35,557 nt of DNA from contig JAFTYF010000004.1 in NCBI GenBank assembly GCA_017461395.1, positions 1 through 35,557 on the forward strand. Reading direction: 5' to 3'. The translations under genes were made by a program, and so were the position numbers. The DNA is from Ruminococcus sp. (GTDB lineage: Bacteria; Bacillota; Clostridia; Oscillospirales; Ruminococcaceae). Positions 23,952 to 31,778 of this stretch are shown here, piece after piece. Numbering within the stretch: the first letter of the stretch is position 1; the number at the start of each line of letters is the position of its first letter. The notes under the pieces are model-generated. The model ran no database searches. It was not told the origin of the DNA and worked only from the letters and a program-made list of their open reading frames with translations.

Positions 23952-25118
23952 ATGAATAAAAAAATCAGTCTTGGACTGGCGATAAGTCTTATAGCCATTG
24001 CTTCGGCTGTAACCTTTATCATGACATCCTTTTTCTCGCTGCAAAGCTTCAACGAAAAGGTTGTCGATGTAAACGAAAAAGCAAAAAAATATAATTCGCT
24101 CCAGCTTCTTGATACATATATCCGTGATAATTATTACGGCGAGATCAATGAAGCAGATCTGAATGACGGTATTCTTAAGGGATATGTTGACGGTCTTGGA
24201 GATCCGTATTCACGCTATCTTTCTGAGGAGGAATACCTTGACGAACAGAGTGAAAATGCCGGTGAGGTAATTGGTCTCGGACTTACTCTTGCTGAGGATG
24301 AAAGCGGATATATCAGGATTGAAAATGTTCTTGAGGATTCTCCGGCTGCCGAGGTTGAAATAATGGCTGGCGATGCTATTATCCATATCGACGGTGTGGA
24401 TGTTACCGAAATCGGATTTGATGATGCGGTAGAAACTCTTAAAGGTTCTGAGGGAACATCTGTAAAGCTGACAATCCGACGTGATGGTGTTGATACCGAT
24501 TACGACTTCACACGCCGTTCTATCGAGGTGAAAAGCGTTTCCGGAAGGCTTATTGACGGGTATATCGGTTATATCAAAATAGACGGCTTCAAGGAAAATA
24601 CATCTGAACAGTTTATTGATATTCTGCAGCGGCTAACTTCTAACGGAGCAAAAGCTCTTATTTTCGATGTCAGGGAAAATTCCGGCGGACTTATCACTTC
24701 GCTGGAGGAATGTCTTGATCCGCTTATGCCGGAAGGGATAATTGCTACGGCAGAGTACAGGGATGGTCACTCTGAAACGCTTGTATACTCTGACAGCTCT
24801 GAGCTTGATCTGCCAATGGCAGTCATTATAAACGATGAAACTGCAAGCTCTGCGGAACTTTTTGCAGCAGCTCTCAGAGATTTCGGCAAGGCGAAGCTCA
24901 TAGGTGAGCAGACCTATGGCAAGGGCGTAATGCAGTCCACGACAGAATTTGAGAGCGGCGGTGCTGTAGTTCTTACAATTGCCGAGTACAAGACGACTAA
25001 ATCTGACTGTTACGACGGAATTGGTCTTAGTCCGGATTATCCTATCCAGAATGAGGATGTCAATGTTGATTCGCAGCTTGACAAGGCTGTTGAGATCATT
25101 GACCTTGAGCTTTCATAA
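23952..25118 (+). CDS. carboxyl-terminal processing protease (S41)
   Basis: A 388-residue membrane-anchored serine protease. N-terminal signal anchor (about 7-30), a helical N-domain, a PDZ domain (about 100-185, GLGLTLAEDESGYIRIENVL), then the S41 catalytic domain. The catalytic Ser is in INDETASSAELFA (S299/S300) and the Lys is K324 in TYGKGVMQ. It often follows ftsEX-M23 in Clostridia and may process the hydrolase or other envelope proteins. It ends 9 bases before a strong terminator. Confidence 0.93.
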   Translation: MNKKISLGLAISLIAIASAVTFIMTSFFSLQSFNEKVVDVNEKAKKYNSLQLLDTYIRDNYYGEINEADLNDGILKGYVDGLGDPYSRYLSEEEYLDEQSENAGEVIGLGLTLAEDESGYIRIENVLEDSPAAEVEIMAGDAIIHIDGVDVTEIGFDDAVETLKGSEGTSVKLTIRRDGVDTDYDFTRRSIEVKSVSGRLIDGYIGYIKIDGFKENTSEQFIDILQRLTSNGAKALIFDVRENSGGLITSLEECLDPLMPEGIIATAEYRDGHSETLVYSDSSELDLPMAVIINDETASSAELFAAALRDFGKAKLIGEQTYGKGVMQSTTEFESGGAVVLTIAEYKTTKSDCYDGIGLSPDYPIQNEDVNVDSQLDKAVEIIDLELS

Positions 25119-25126
25119 TAACGGAA

Positions 25127-25164
25127 AAAAGCTTCGTGAAGATAAATCACGAAGCTTTTACTTT
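25127..25164 (+). terminator. rho-independent terminator of the ftsEX-ctp cluster
   Basis: AAAAGCTTCGTGA (25127-25139) pairs perfectly with TCACGAAGCTTTT (25147-25159), 7-base loop, short T-containing tail. Confidence 0.88.
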
Positions 25165-25225
25165 ACTATATGAAGTTCTATTTGTGACTTTTAACAAAAA
25201 ATAAGGCGGCTAAGATTGGTTTTTC

Positions 25226-25242
25226 TACTATTGTCAATAGTA
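25226..25242. repeat. 17-bp perfect palindrome before the tRNA promoter
   Basis: TACTATTG-T-CAATAGTA, ending 6 bases before the -35 box of the tRNA-Arg promoter. It could be an operator or a hairpin; no T-run follows. Confidence 0.5.
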
Positions 25243-25248
25243 ATTTTC

Positions 25249-25277
25249 TTGCAAAATAGTCTTGTTTTTGATATAAT
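25249..25277 (+). promoter_or_regulatory. promoter of tRNA-Arg
   Basis: TTGCAA (25249-25254), 17-base spacer, TATAAT (25272-25277), about 20 bases before the tRNA 5' end. Confidence 0.8.
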
Positions 25278-25297
25278 ATATATTGTATTATTTTTAT

Positions 25298-25372
25298 GCG
25301 CCTGTAGCTCAGGGGATAGAGCAGTGGCCTCCGACGCCATGTGCGCAGGTTCGATTCCTGTCAGGCGTACCA
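25298..25372 (+). tRNA. tRNA-Arg (anticodon CCG)
   Basis: A complete 75-base cloverleaf: acceptor GCGCCTG with CAGGCGT (first pair G-T), D-stem GCTC/GAGC, anticodon stem GTGGC/GCCAT with loop CTCCGAC giving anticodon CCG (reads CGG), T-stem GCAGG/CCTGT with loop TTCGATT, discriminator A and encoded CCA at 25370-25372. Accessory AT-rich DNA starts at the next base, so the 3' half is probably the attachment site of an integrated element. Confidence 0.95.
25350..25372 (+). other. putative attachment site (attL) in the tRNA 3' end
   Basis: Inferred core: the T-arm and acceptor 3' strand of tRNA-Arg, the usual target of tyrosine integrases. Support is indirect: the coding frame beginning at 25373 lacks its 5' end, and composition changes here. 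No second copy of this sequence was found in the window, so the other end lies outside. Confidence 0.5.
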
Positions 25373-26125
25373 GAACTTATTGTTGGTGCAGTAATTGTTG
25401 GATGTGCATTTACATTAACAAGTTGTAGTAGTAAAACTGTGGGAAAGGCTCCTGCACAGACTTCAACTTCTAATCCTGATTATACAGGCACTACAACTCA
25501 AGTTGCAACTTCTACATGTATATCTACACAAACAACAACAACTACTACCGCAAATGTAAAACCCAAGAAAGAAACTCAACTAATTACAAAACAGCAGCTT
25601 TCGTCTGTAGGATACACCGATGATGGCTGGAGAGTTAGTTGGGGAGGTATGGATTGGGATAGTTGGTCTGGAATTACGGATCAATCAGTATCTGAATTAA
25701 ACCAAGTGTTAAATAAATATGAAATAAATACCACTGAGAGAATAGCTCACTTTATCGGTCAATGTTCTATTGAATCGCGTTGTGGAAGTTGGCTGACTGA
25801 ACGGGGTTCTGAAGAATATTTAAAGACAATGGACTATTATCCATATTATGGTGCGGGGTATATTCAATTAACTTGGGATTATAATTACCGTGCTTTTGCT
25901 CAAGCTATGGGTGATGACAAGATTATGAATGGACCTCAATATATTGTAGACAACTATGCTTGGGAAGCGGCTGGCTGGTTTTGGGATAAAAATAATATAA
26001 ATGCAATGGTTGATAGCGGAGCTTCAGTATATGACATTACTCAAGTTGTAAGAGGATATGATGAAGATACATGGAAACTACGTAATCAGGCTTATGAAGA
26101 AACAAAACGAGCATTAGGAAATTAA
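25373..26125 (+). CDS. GH19-like muralytic lipoprotein, 5' end lost at the tRNA junction
   Basis: The frame is open out of the tRNA, but the tRNA-encoded part is meaningless. The first residues after the tRNA (LIVGAVIVGCAFTLTSCSS) are the hydrophobic core of a signal peptide ending in a lipobox with Cys codon 25424-25426; the start codon and basic N-region are missing. After a Thr-rich linker the catalytic domain resembles GH19 chitinase/endolysin: HFIGQCSIESRCGSWLTE with candidate acid Glu residues, and GAGYIQLTWDYNYRAFA. The first in-frame ATG/GTG/TTG after the tRNA is GTG 25438, which would give an unsecreted protein. Probably disrupted by site-specific integration, whole only in the excised circle. 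Confidence 0.75.
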   Translation, partial: ELIVGAVIVGCAFTLTSCSSKTVGKAPAQTSTSNPDYTGTTTQVATSTCISTQTTTTTTANVKPKKETQLITKQQLSSVGYTDDGWRVSWGGMDWDSWSGITDQSVSELNQVLNKYEINTTERIAHFIGQCSIESRCGSWLTERGSEEYLKTMDYYPYYGAGYIQLTWDYNYRAFAQAMGDDKIMNGPQYIVDNYAWEAAGWFWDKNNINAMVDSGASVYDITQVVRGYDEDTWKLRNQAYEETKRALGN

Positions 26126-26161
26126 TACCAAAAATATATATGTATTATTATTGGAGCTGAA

Positions 26162-26893
26162 ATGAAGAAAAAAATTATTTTTATCTTTGCGATAATAATA
26201 TTCTGTTCTTTAGCTTTTGTTATAAGATTTGATTACAGTAAACCTAAGTTTTATGACAAAACATTTGTAGACACATCTCATGAAAATAGCAATGTTTTAA
26301 TTAGGTATCCTCAAATTAACGCTGAAAATCAAGACGCAATAAACAATCTAATAAGAATCTTTGCTGAAAATATTGCTTCAAATGTATATGGCTCTGATTA
26401 TGTAAATCTGAATCTTGTAGTCGAAAAATATAATGTTACCTATTACGATGAAAACTTACTAAGTATTGTATTTGAGGCAAATGGAAATGTAATTACAGCA
26501 GCATATCCGAATAATTTTTTATATTCTATAAATATAGATATCAAAAATGAATCTATCATTTCATTATCTGATATTTATTCTATTGATGATGATTTTTCTA
26601 GCATAATTTACAATGCCTTTAATGAACAATTTGCACCAAAAAAACTTAAAGAATGGGGGATAAATGAAGAAAGTAATTCATACGAAAGATATAAAGAAGA
26701 TCTTTCTCATGTAGGTCCGTTCAATCTTGAAGGTGCATTAACAAACGAAAAAAAATATTATTTGCAAGAAAATTCAGTAATTATTTGTGTAACAATTCCT
26801 CATGCAATTGGTGACTATTTTCAAATTGAAGTTAAGTATTCAGAACTTAATAAATTTTTAAAGAGAAAAACGTCCCCCTTTATCGAAATATAA
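26162..26893 (+). CDS. membrane-anchored DUF4163/DUF3298-like protein
   Basis: A 243-residue protein with an N-terminal signal anchor (MKKKIIFIFAIIIFCSLAFV) and an extracellular domain. The pattern VLIRYPQINAENQDAINNLI, then an alpha/beta stretch with VFEANGNVITAAYPNNFLYS and DLSDIYS-like turns, resembles the DUF4163-DUF3298 pair found in RsiV and PdaC outer domains, which can bind lysozyme or glycan. It lies 36 bases after the lysin-like gene and may be functionally linked to it, for example as an immunity or binding protein; that is inference. Confidence 0.6.
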   Translation: MKKKIIFIFAIIIFCSLAFVIRFDYSKPKFYDKTFVDTSHENSNVLIRYPQINAENQDAINNLIRIFAENIASNVYGSDYVNLNLVVEKYNVTYYDENLLSIVFEANGNVITAAYPNNFLYSINIDIKNESIISLSDIYSIDDDFSSIIYNAFNEQFAPKKLKEWGINEESNSYERYKEDLSHVGPFNLEGALTNEKKYYLQENSVIICVTIPHAIGDYFQIEVKYSELNKFLKRKTSPFIEI

Positions 26894-26964
26894 TTTTATA
26901 TAAAATTTAACAAGCAATATTTAATACAGAATAATTACTATTATGACCTCGTTTTTATGATATA

Positions 26965-27009
26965 TGGAGTGAACCAAGCTTTTAAATCAAGTTGGTTTAC
27001 TCCATTTTT
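26965..27009 (+). terminator. rho-independent terminator
   Basis: TGGAGTGAACCAA (26965-26977) pairs with TTGGTTTACTCCA (26992-27004), one G-T pair, followed by T5. It separates the lysin pair from the membrane-protein operon. Confidence 0.85.
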
Positions 27010-27230
27010 ATCTTCAAAATCTTACAGAAATCTTTATGTTAATTATTTAATGTTTCACGCTTCCCTTACCATTCAATGCCAAAAAACGACATTTCAGTGT
27101 AAATTTATTTAAACTCCCCCAAATTTGTGATATATTGAAAGTACAAACTATCGAATAAAATGACAATTTGTATTTTAATCAAAAAAAATTCAAAAAATTA
27201 CAACGGTTATTAAAACAGGTCAATATCAAT

Positions 27231-27413
27231 ATGTCACAAACAGGAAAAACAGTTACTGGTTTAAGCAGCACATTAAGATGCAGTGGCCTTGAAACTGACC
27301 GCAATATCTACTCACCCGGAAGTAAGTACAGGAACAAATTCATGTCAGATATGGATAAAATTCGAAAGAAAAGGCTCTATTTTAGGTCAGGACAATGGAA
27401 GTATAAATCATAA
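27231..27413 (+). CDS. small basic hypothetical protein
   Basis: A 60-residue frame from ATG 27231 (CAGGT about 10 bases upstream), or 81 residues from TTG 27168. It is rich in Lys, Arg and Ser, without membrane segments or known motifs. It ends 17 bases before the next gene, which has a clear AGGAG site, so it could be the first gene of the membrane-protein operon. Codon-level evidence is weak and it may not be translated. Confidence 0.35.
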   Translation: MSQTGKTVTGLSSTLRCSGLETDRNIYSPGSKYRNKFMSDMDKIRKKRLYFRSGQWKYKS

Positions 27414-27430
27414 TAATAGGAGTGTAACAT

Positions 27431-28744
27431 ATGTCTGAAAAAAATAATTTAAAGTTTAACAGAAATCAAATATACTGTTTTATACTTTGGATTTTTGTTT
27501 TTATACAAGGTTCGGCACAACTTTTGTCTTTTGTTACTCCTACGCATGATCCCTCCTCCGCAAATTTTGTGAATGTATGGATAAGACTTGGTCTTTATCC
27601 AACTGAAAATTGGTTTGGTTTCGCAGCTATAACTGTTTTAGTGGCAGCGGGAAGTTGGTTTTATAAATACATAACAGATCAAAAACCCACGTTGAAAAAA
27701 GCAGCCCCTTTACTTAAACCAGTAGTTGCCAATATTTTGTTGTTTTTAGAAGTTTGGAAGCTTGATAAATGGGCAGCAAAGTGGACGTATATAAATGAAA
27801 ATGCTGTACCAATTATAATTGGTACAATAAGTACAGTTGCTATTATATCTACTGCTTATATGATAATGACAAATAAGGAGTTGAACAATGATTTTAATAA
27901 GGATGTTCTCCCCTCTTTGAATGAAGAAAGAGATGAAAATAGTAAAAATGAACCAAGAACATATTCACAGTCCGAAGTTGAATATATGACAAAGCACCCT
28001 GTTGCATACCGTAGAAGAATGAAAGACCTACAAAAAAGCAGGGAGAGAAATATTAAAAATGAAATCCGCACACAACATCAAGATTTTCAGAAAAAACAAA
28101 ACGAACAAATTCTTCAAATTGCTTATGCTCAATTGGAGACTAATCGAAAAATAAACGATGAAAAGCAACAGGAACGATTAGAAAAAGCCAGAGCAACAGA
28201 CGATGAAGATGAAATCAAAAGAATTCTTGATGAAGCTCAAGAAAAGATTGCGTTAAACGAAAAAACAAGTAATGTGGAAGGATATATATCCCTCGCATTT
28301 ACAATAGTATTTATTATCGGTGCCGTTCTATTTTGGATTTTAACTGATAAGGAAAAGAAACAAGGATTTTTTAATAACATATCTGAAAATATAAATACAT
28401 TAAACAATTGGCTTTCGAGCGTTGAGGAACCACTTAGAACACTTATGCTATGTGTCGGTACCCCTATACTAGTAGTTATCGTAACAGCACTGATATACTT
28501 ATCTGTTAATACATTTATAAGAGTAGCTCTTCGTATGCTAATCTCTCACAAGAAAGACTCTAAAAGAATTGATCGTACTATTGCGATGATTAAAAAATTC
28601 TTCTTTGATACATTTGATGGTATAATGCGTCCAATTTTTCTTATTCCTGATTTTTTGGAGCTTATCGAGGAACTCCTGTTAGAAACCGATTTGCAGGAAA
28701 AGATAGATGAATTTGAAAAGGGGGAGAAAAAAGATGGCAAATAA
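27431..28744 (+). CDS. multi-pass membrane protein with internal coiled coil, unknown
   Basis: A 437-residue protein starting behind AGGAGTGTAACAT. Predicted membrane helices: about 15-35, 60-80, 125-147, 287-307 and 335-365. Between helices 3 and 4 is a ~130-residue highly charged helical region (RRRMKDLQKSRERNIKNE and similar), probably a cytoplasmic coiled coil. The C-terminal ~70 residues are basic then acidic. No family is recognised. The next gene starts inside its 3' end (11-base overlap), so the two proteins are surely co-translated and probably interact. Confidence 0.75.
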   Translation: MSEKNNLKFNRNQIYCFILWIFVFIQGSAQLLSFVTPTHDPSSANFVNVWIRLGLYPTENWFGFAAITVLVAAGSWFYKYITDQKPTLKKAAPLLKPVVANILLFLEVWKLDKWAAKWTYINENAVPIIIGTISTVAIISTAYMIMTNKELNNDFNKDVLPSLNEERDENSKNEPRTYSQSEVEYMTKHPVAYRRRMKDLQKSRERNIKNEIRTQHQDFQKKQNEQILQIAYAQLETNRKINDEKQQERLEKARATDDEDEIKRILDEAQEKIALNEKTSNVEGYISLAFTIVFIIGAVLFWILTDKEKKQGFFNNISENINTLNNWLSSVEEPLRTLMLCVGTPILVVIVTALIYLSVNTFIRVALRMLISHKKDSKRIDRTIAMIKKFFFDTFDGIMRPIFLIPDFLELIEELLLETDLQEKIDEFEKGEKKDGK

Positions 28745-30404
28745 CATAACTAAATCTAAAAATAAATCATCTTCCATTTCGAAACTCCTTAAGTACTGTG
28801 CCGCTGCATTATCAGTCGTTTCGTTTCTTACAACAATGAATGGTGTAGAAAATCTTATTGTAAAAGGAACACTAAAAGCTGGCATGATCTCGTTTGCGGT
28901 ACAAGGTATTATTCTTTTACTTGGTTTGTATTTCCTAAATGTCTGGAATGCAATAGATGCACTTGTTGCTAAAAAATTGGCAGTAGCAGTTCTGAGAGTG
29001 CTTGTTGTTATCCTTTATGCATCGTCATTGTTTTTCTCTTCTTTTTTCAGTTTTGTATTTATTACAAATTCAGCATACGATGGGGTCGGTTTAACAGATT
29101 ATAATATGGAAATTGAACAATTTCTTATAAATAGTACAAACGAGTTAGAAAAAATCAATGATGAAAATTGTGATGAACTACTATTAACAATAAGGGTACA
29201 AGCACCGGAATTTAACAATTTACTACAGCAAAACAAAAATAATGCCTCGAATGAGATTGAGGCAATAAAAAATGGTACAACCAAATTTGATGTTGCAACA
29301 ATAAAAGAAGAAGATAAATTTACAGCTGCTGGAGCTAGAAATGTTTATAAGGCAGCAAATCCAAACGATTCACAGGAAAGATTAGATGAAGTTGAAGAAA
29401 GTTGCAGAGAATTTGAAAGCATAATAAATCCTTATACTGGATTCTATGAAGGTTATTATAATGATTATTTGACCTTATATGAATCATTAGCAAATCAGTT
29501 TGATTCTTCAAATATTGAAATTGAAAAAGAAAAAATTGATGATCTTATTCTTGCAATAACAGAAACAAAAGAAAAATTGATGAATCTAACAATTGTTGTA
29601 ACAGGCTCTGTCAAATCTCATGCTACTGAAAAACGTGATGTCATTGCAAATTACTACACCATTTTAATAAAAGAATTAAGCAATCTTAAGTCTACATATA
29701 ACAAAATAGAAAACAACGAAACTGTGAAGAATGGAGATGATTCAGAACTCAAAAATTTTTACGAATCAATTTATTCCTCTGACATTGTAGATACTGAGAC
29801 CATAAGCAATGCTGAATCACAATTACAAAGCTTGCTTCAAATATATTTAAACTATATGCAAGATAATGAGATAGGAAGAAACTCGGAAAAGATAGAAAGC
29901 TTATCGATATGCATTTCAAATTTAAATAGTCTGAAAAATGGAATCACATTGAAGCATGATATCATTGATTTCAAATCTAACCATTTGAATAAAGTTTACA
30001 TCATTCAAAGTCACGACATGGACAGTAATAATGAAATAGAAGATGTTGACATTGAAAATGAAGGATTTTTATATACAACAGTTACTTCAGACCGATGGAA
30101 AGCTATACGGCATGAGGATTTAGCACAGTTTATCGGACTAGTCAAGCAAATACCAAATTCTGAAAATGATGGAAGAATCAGCGAAATGCTTAATACTGCA
30201 TATAAACTTAATCGAAATAACTTAGAATCGATTAGTAAAATGGAAATTGCTATTAATTTTTTAAAAAGCGAGCAAAACACAGTTGCTTGGATTAGTCTTA
30301 TAATTGCTATTTTCATTGATTTGACTTCCTTTTTAATTGGTATTATTCTGTTTTTTCTTAAATCAGAAAATACTGTAATCTCTCCGACTGAAAATACTAA
30401 ATAA
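28734..30404 (+). CDS. membrane protein with large helical outer domain, unknown
   Basis: A 556-residue protein starting at ATG 28734 behind GGGGGAGAAAAAAG; an upstream ATG at 28707 lacks a ribosome site. Three hydrophobic segments lie in the first ~105 residues, then ~410 residues of charged alpha-helical sequence (Glu/Asn/Lys/Ser rich, coiled-coil-like), and a final membrane helix near 520-550 (WISLIIAIFIDLTSFLIGII), ending FLKSENTVISPTENTK. No known domain is seen. The layout (membrane ends, long helical middle) resembles membrane sensors or tethering proteins. A degraded copy of its last ~20 codons occurs at about 31696-31757. Confidence 0.75.
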   Translation: MANNITKSKNKSSSISKLLKYCAAALSVVSFLTTMNGVENLIVKGTLKAGMISFAVQGIILLLGLYFLNVWNAIDALVAKKLAVAVLRVLVVILYASSLFFSSFFSFVFITNSAYDGVGLTDYNMEIEQFLINSTNELEKINDENCDELLLTIRVQAPEFNNLLQQNKNNASNEIEAIKNGTTKFDVATIKEEDKFTAAGARNVYKAANPNDSQERLDEVEESCREFESIINPYTGFYEGYYNDYLTLYESLANQFDSSNIEIEKEKIDDLILAITETKEKLMNLTIVVTGSVKSHATEKRDVIANYYTILIKELSNLKSTYNKIENNETVKNGDDSELKNFYESIYSSDIVDTETISNAESQLQSLLQIYLNYMQDNEIGRNSEKIESLSICISNLNSLKNGITLKHDIIDFKSNHLNKVYIIQSHDMDSNNEIEDVDIENEGFLYTTVTSDRWKAIRHEDLAQFIGLVKQIPNSENDGRISEMLNTAYKLNRNNLESISKMEIAINFLKSEQNTVAWISLIIAIFIDLTSFLIGIILFFLKSENTVISPTENTK

Positions 30405-30641
30405 ACATTGATTTAAGCAACATATTTCAATTAATTTATATCAGTTTAAGCATACGCATGGTGTAAGCTTAGTTAATCGTCGCCTGATAAAAAAACAGAA
30501 CTTTAATATAAAAATAGAATAAATGTAAAAGTTAAAACGAAAAGGATTTAGATAGCAAATTTAAGCTAAAACAGAGTTAGAACCTTTAACCAGGGTATAA
30601 ATGATCCCAAATTATTTTATATATATGAAGTGAGAAATGAC

Positions 30642-31436
30642 ATGGAAGAAACATATTTTCCCCAAGATAAAACGGAGTATTATTATTATTTTCAAATCCA
30701 GAAAATTGAAAAAGCAAAAGATATCTATAACAGATGTAATGGAGCTATATTAAACAATACAGACAACAAAGCAAAGCTCAAAGGAGTTGTTTTCGATAAT
30801 AATATAGACTGTTCTATTTCTACTTATAAAAAACTATTTGATGATTTTAATAAATATGCTGATAAGCTTATTAACTGTGATGGTATAAATTCAATAGAAG
30901 AATTTAATAAATATATTAACATGCTTATGGTTATTACTAACGAAACTATTGAATACACTGGATCTTTAGCATATTACAAAAGGAAAGAAATCAAAAAAAT
31001 AAAGTTAATATATAATGATAAAAAATTAACTGCCGACAAAATTTGGAAAGATAATTTTAAACTGCCGTCACTTATAAACAGCGATGAGCCAATGAATGTC
31101 TTTTTTAATATGTACGGAAGACTAATCATGGATGTCGTATTAATGTTGGTAACTTTATTCTCTTTTACTTCAACAGTTATGACTATTGACAAGTTTACGC
31201 CGTCGATACAAAACCTTGTTGTTTTGGTATTTGTAGGTATGCTAGATATTACGACATTTTATATTGCATTCTTATGGCTATCCTCAAGGAAACTACTTAA
31301 TCTTACAGATACAAAAAATCAGATATATAAACGTAATTACAATTATATTAATCATGCTTTTAGTAAATCACAATGGGAAAAACAAATCTTTAATTTTATA
31401 AGATATACTATAGAGACAATAAAGAAATTAAAGTAG
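30642..31436 (+). CDS. two-helix membrane protein with helical N-domain, unknown
   Basis: A 264-residue protein from ATG 30642 (GAAGTGAGA about 8 bases upstream); a GTG at 30630 would add 4 residues. Residues 1-150 are charged helices; two membrane helices follow (about 165-187 and 193-218, a hairpin), then a basic helical tail. This 2TM-hairpin layout is like SLATT-type effector proteins that accompany nucleotide-signal systems, but there is no sequence motif to prove it. It lies upstream of the Thoeris genes and about 240 bases after the previous membrane gene; no terminator is seen between. Confidence 0.65.
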   Translation: MEETYFPQDKTEYYYYFQIQKIEKAKDIYNRCNGAILNNTDNKAKLKGVVFDNNIDCSISTYKKLFDDFNKYADKLINCDGINSIEEFNKYINMLMVITNETIEYTGSLAYYKRKEIKKIKLIYNDKKLTADKIWKDNFKLPSLINSDEPMNVFFNMYGRLIMDVVLMLVTLFSFTSTVMTIDKFTPSIQNLVVLVFVGMLDITTFYIAFLWLSSRKLLNLTDTKNQIYKRNYNYINHAFSKSQWEKQIFNFIRYTIETIKKLK

Positions 31437-31464
31437 ACATCAGTAAAAAACGGAGGAAACTATA

Positions 31465-31623
31465 ATGAAAAAAGTGCTCTTTTTTGCAGTAACAAACAAT
31501 CCTAATATAGATGAAAAAAGTAAAAGAAATTATGAGTATCCAAATTTTGTTTATTCTGTTTGCTTAAATACGTTGCGTCATATGGACGGATATAGTGTTT
31601 CAGATTTTAAGAGGCATGAGTAG
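31465..31623 (+). CDS. 52-residue hypothetical protein, possibly a gene remnant
   Basis: ATG 31465 follows a very good CGGAGG site 8 bases upstream. The sequence starts MKKVLFFAVTNNPNIDEKSK and ends DFKRHE. No family is recognised. The strong ribosome site suggests it is, or was, the start of a real gene; the following region in other frames codes for membrane-like residues, which suggests that a longer gene has decayed by frameshift. Confidence 0.4.
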   Translation: MKKVLFFAVTNNPNIDEKSKRNYEYPNFVYSVCLNTLRHMDGYSVSDFKRHE

Positions 31624-31757
31624 TTTATCTATTGCTATTGCAGGGGTAATGACTGTGATAGGAATTACTGTTTTCGAAAAAATATATTAATTTTTGGGTT
31701 TTATAGCAACTTATTGTTAAAACAAAATAATGTAATTTCTCCGTACTCAAAAAAATA
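31616..31757 (+). pseudogene. decayed membrane-protein remnant ahead of thsA
   Basis: Two short frames: 31616-31690 codes a 24-residue hydrophobic peptide (SSLSIAIAGVMTVIGITVF) that overlaps the previous small frame, and the following frame (about 31690-31757) codes LLLKQNNVISPYSKK then stop. The latter resembles the C-terminus of the 28734-30404 protein (FLKSENTVISPTENTK), and the DNA shares TGTAAT[C/T]TCTCCG. Best read as the broken tail of a second copy of that gene; the hydrophobic peptide may alternatively be a small membrane peptide in its own right. Confidence 0.4.
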
Positions 31758-31778
31758 ATTGAAAGGATAGCGATGTAA

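Noticed and set aside
25283-25372. Coding sequence through the tRNA as the N-terminus of the lysin-like protein
   Set aside because: The residues come only from translating the tRNA cloverleaf and promoter edge; the frame is open by chance and joins a signal-peptide core at the junction.
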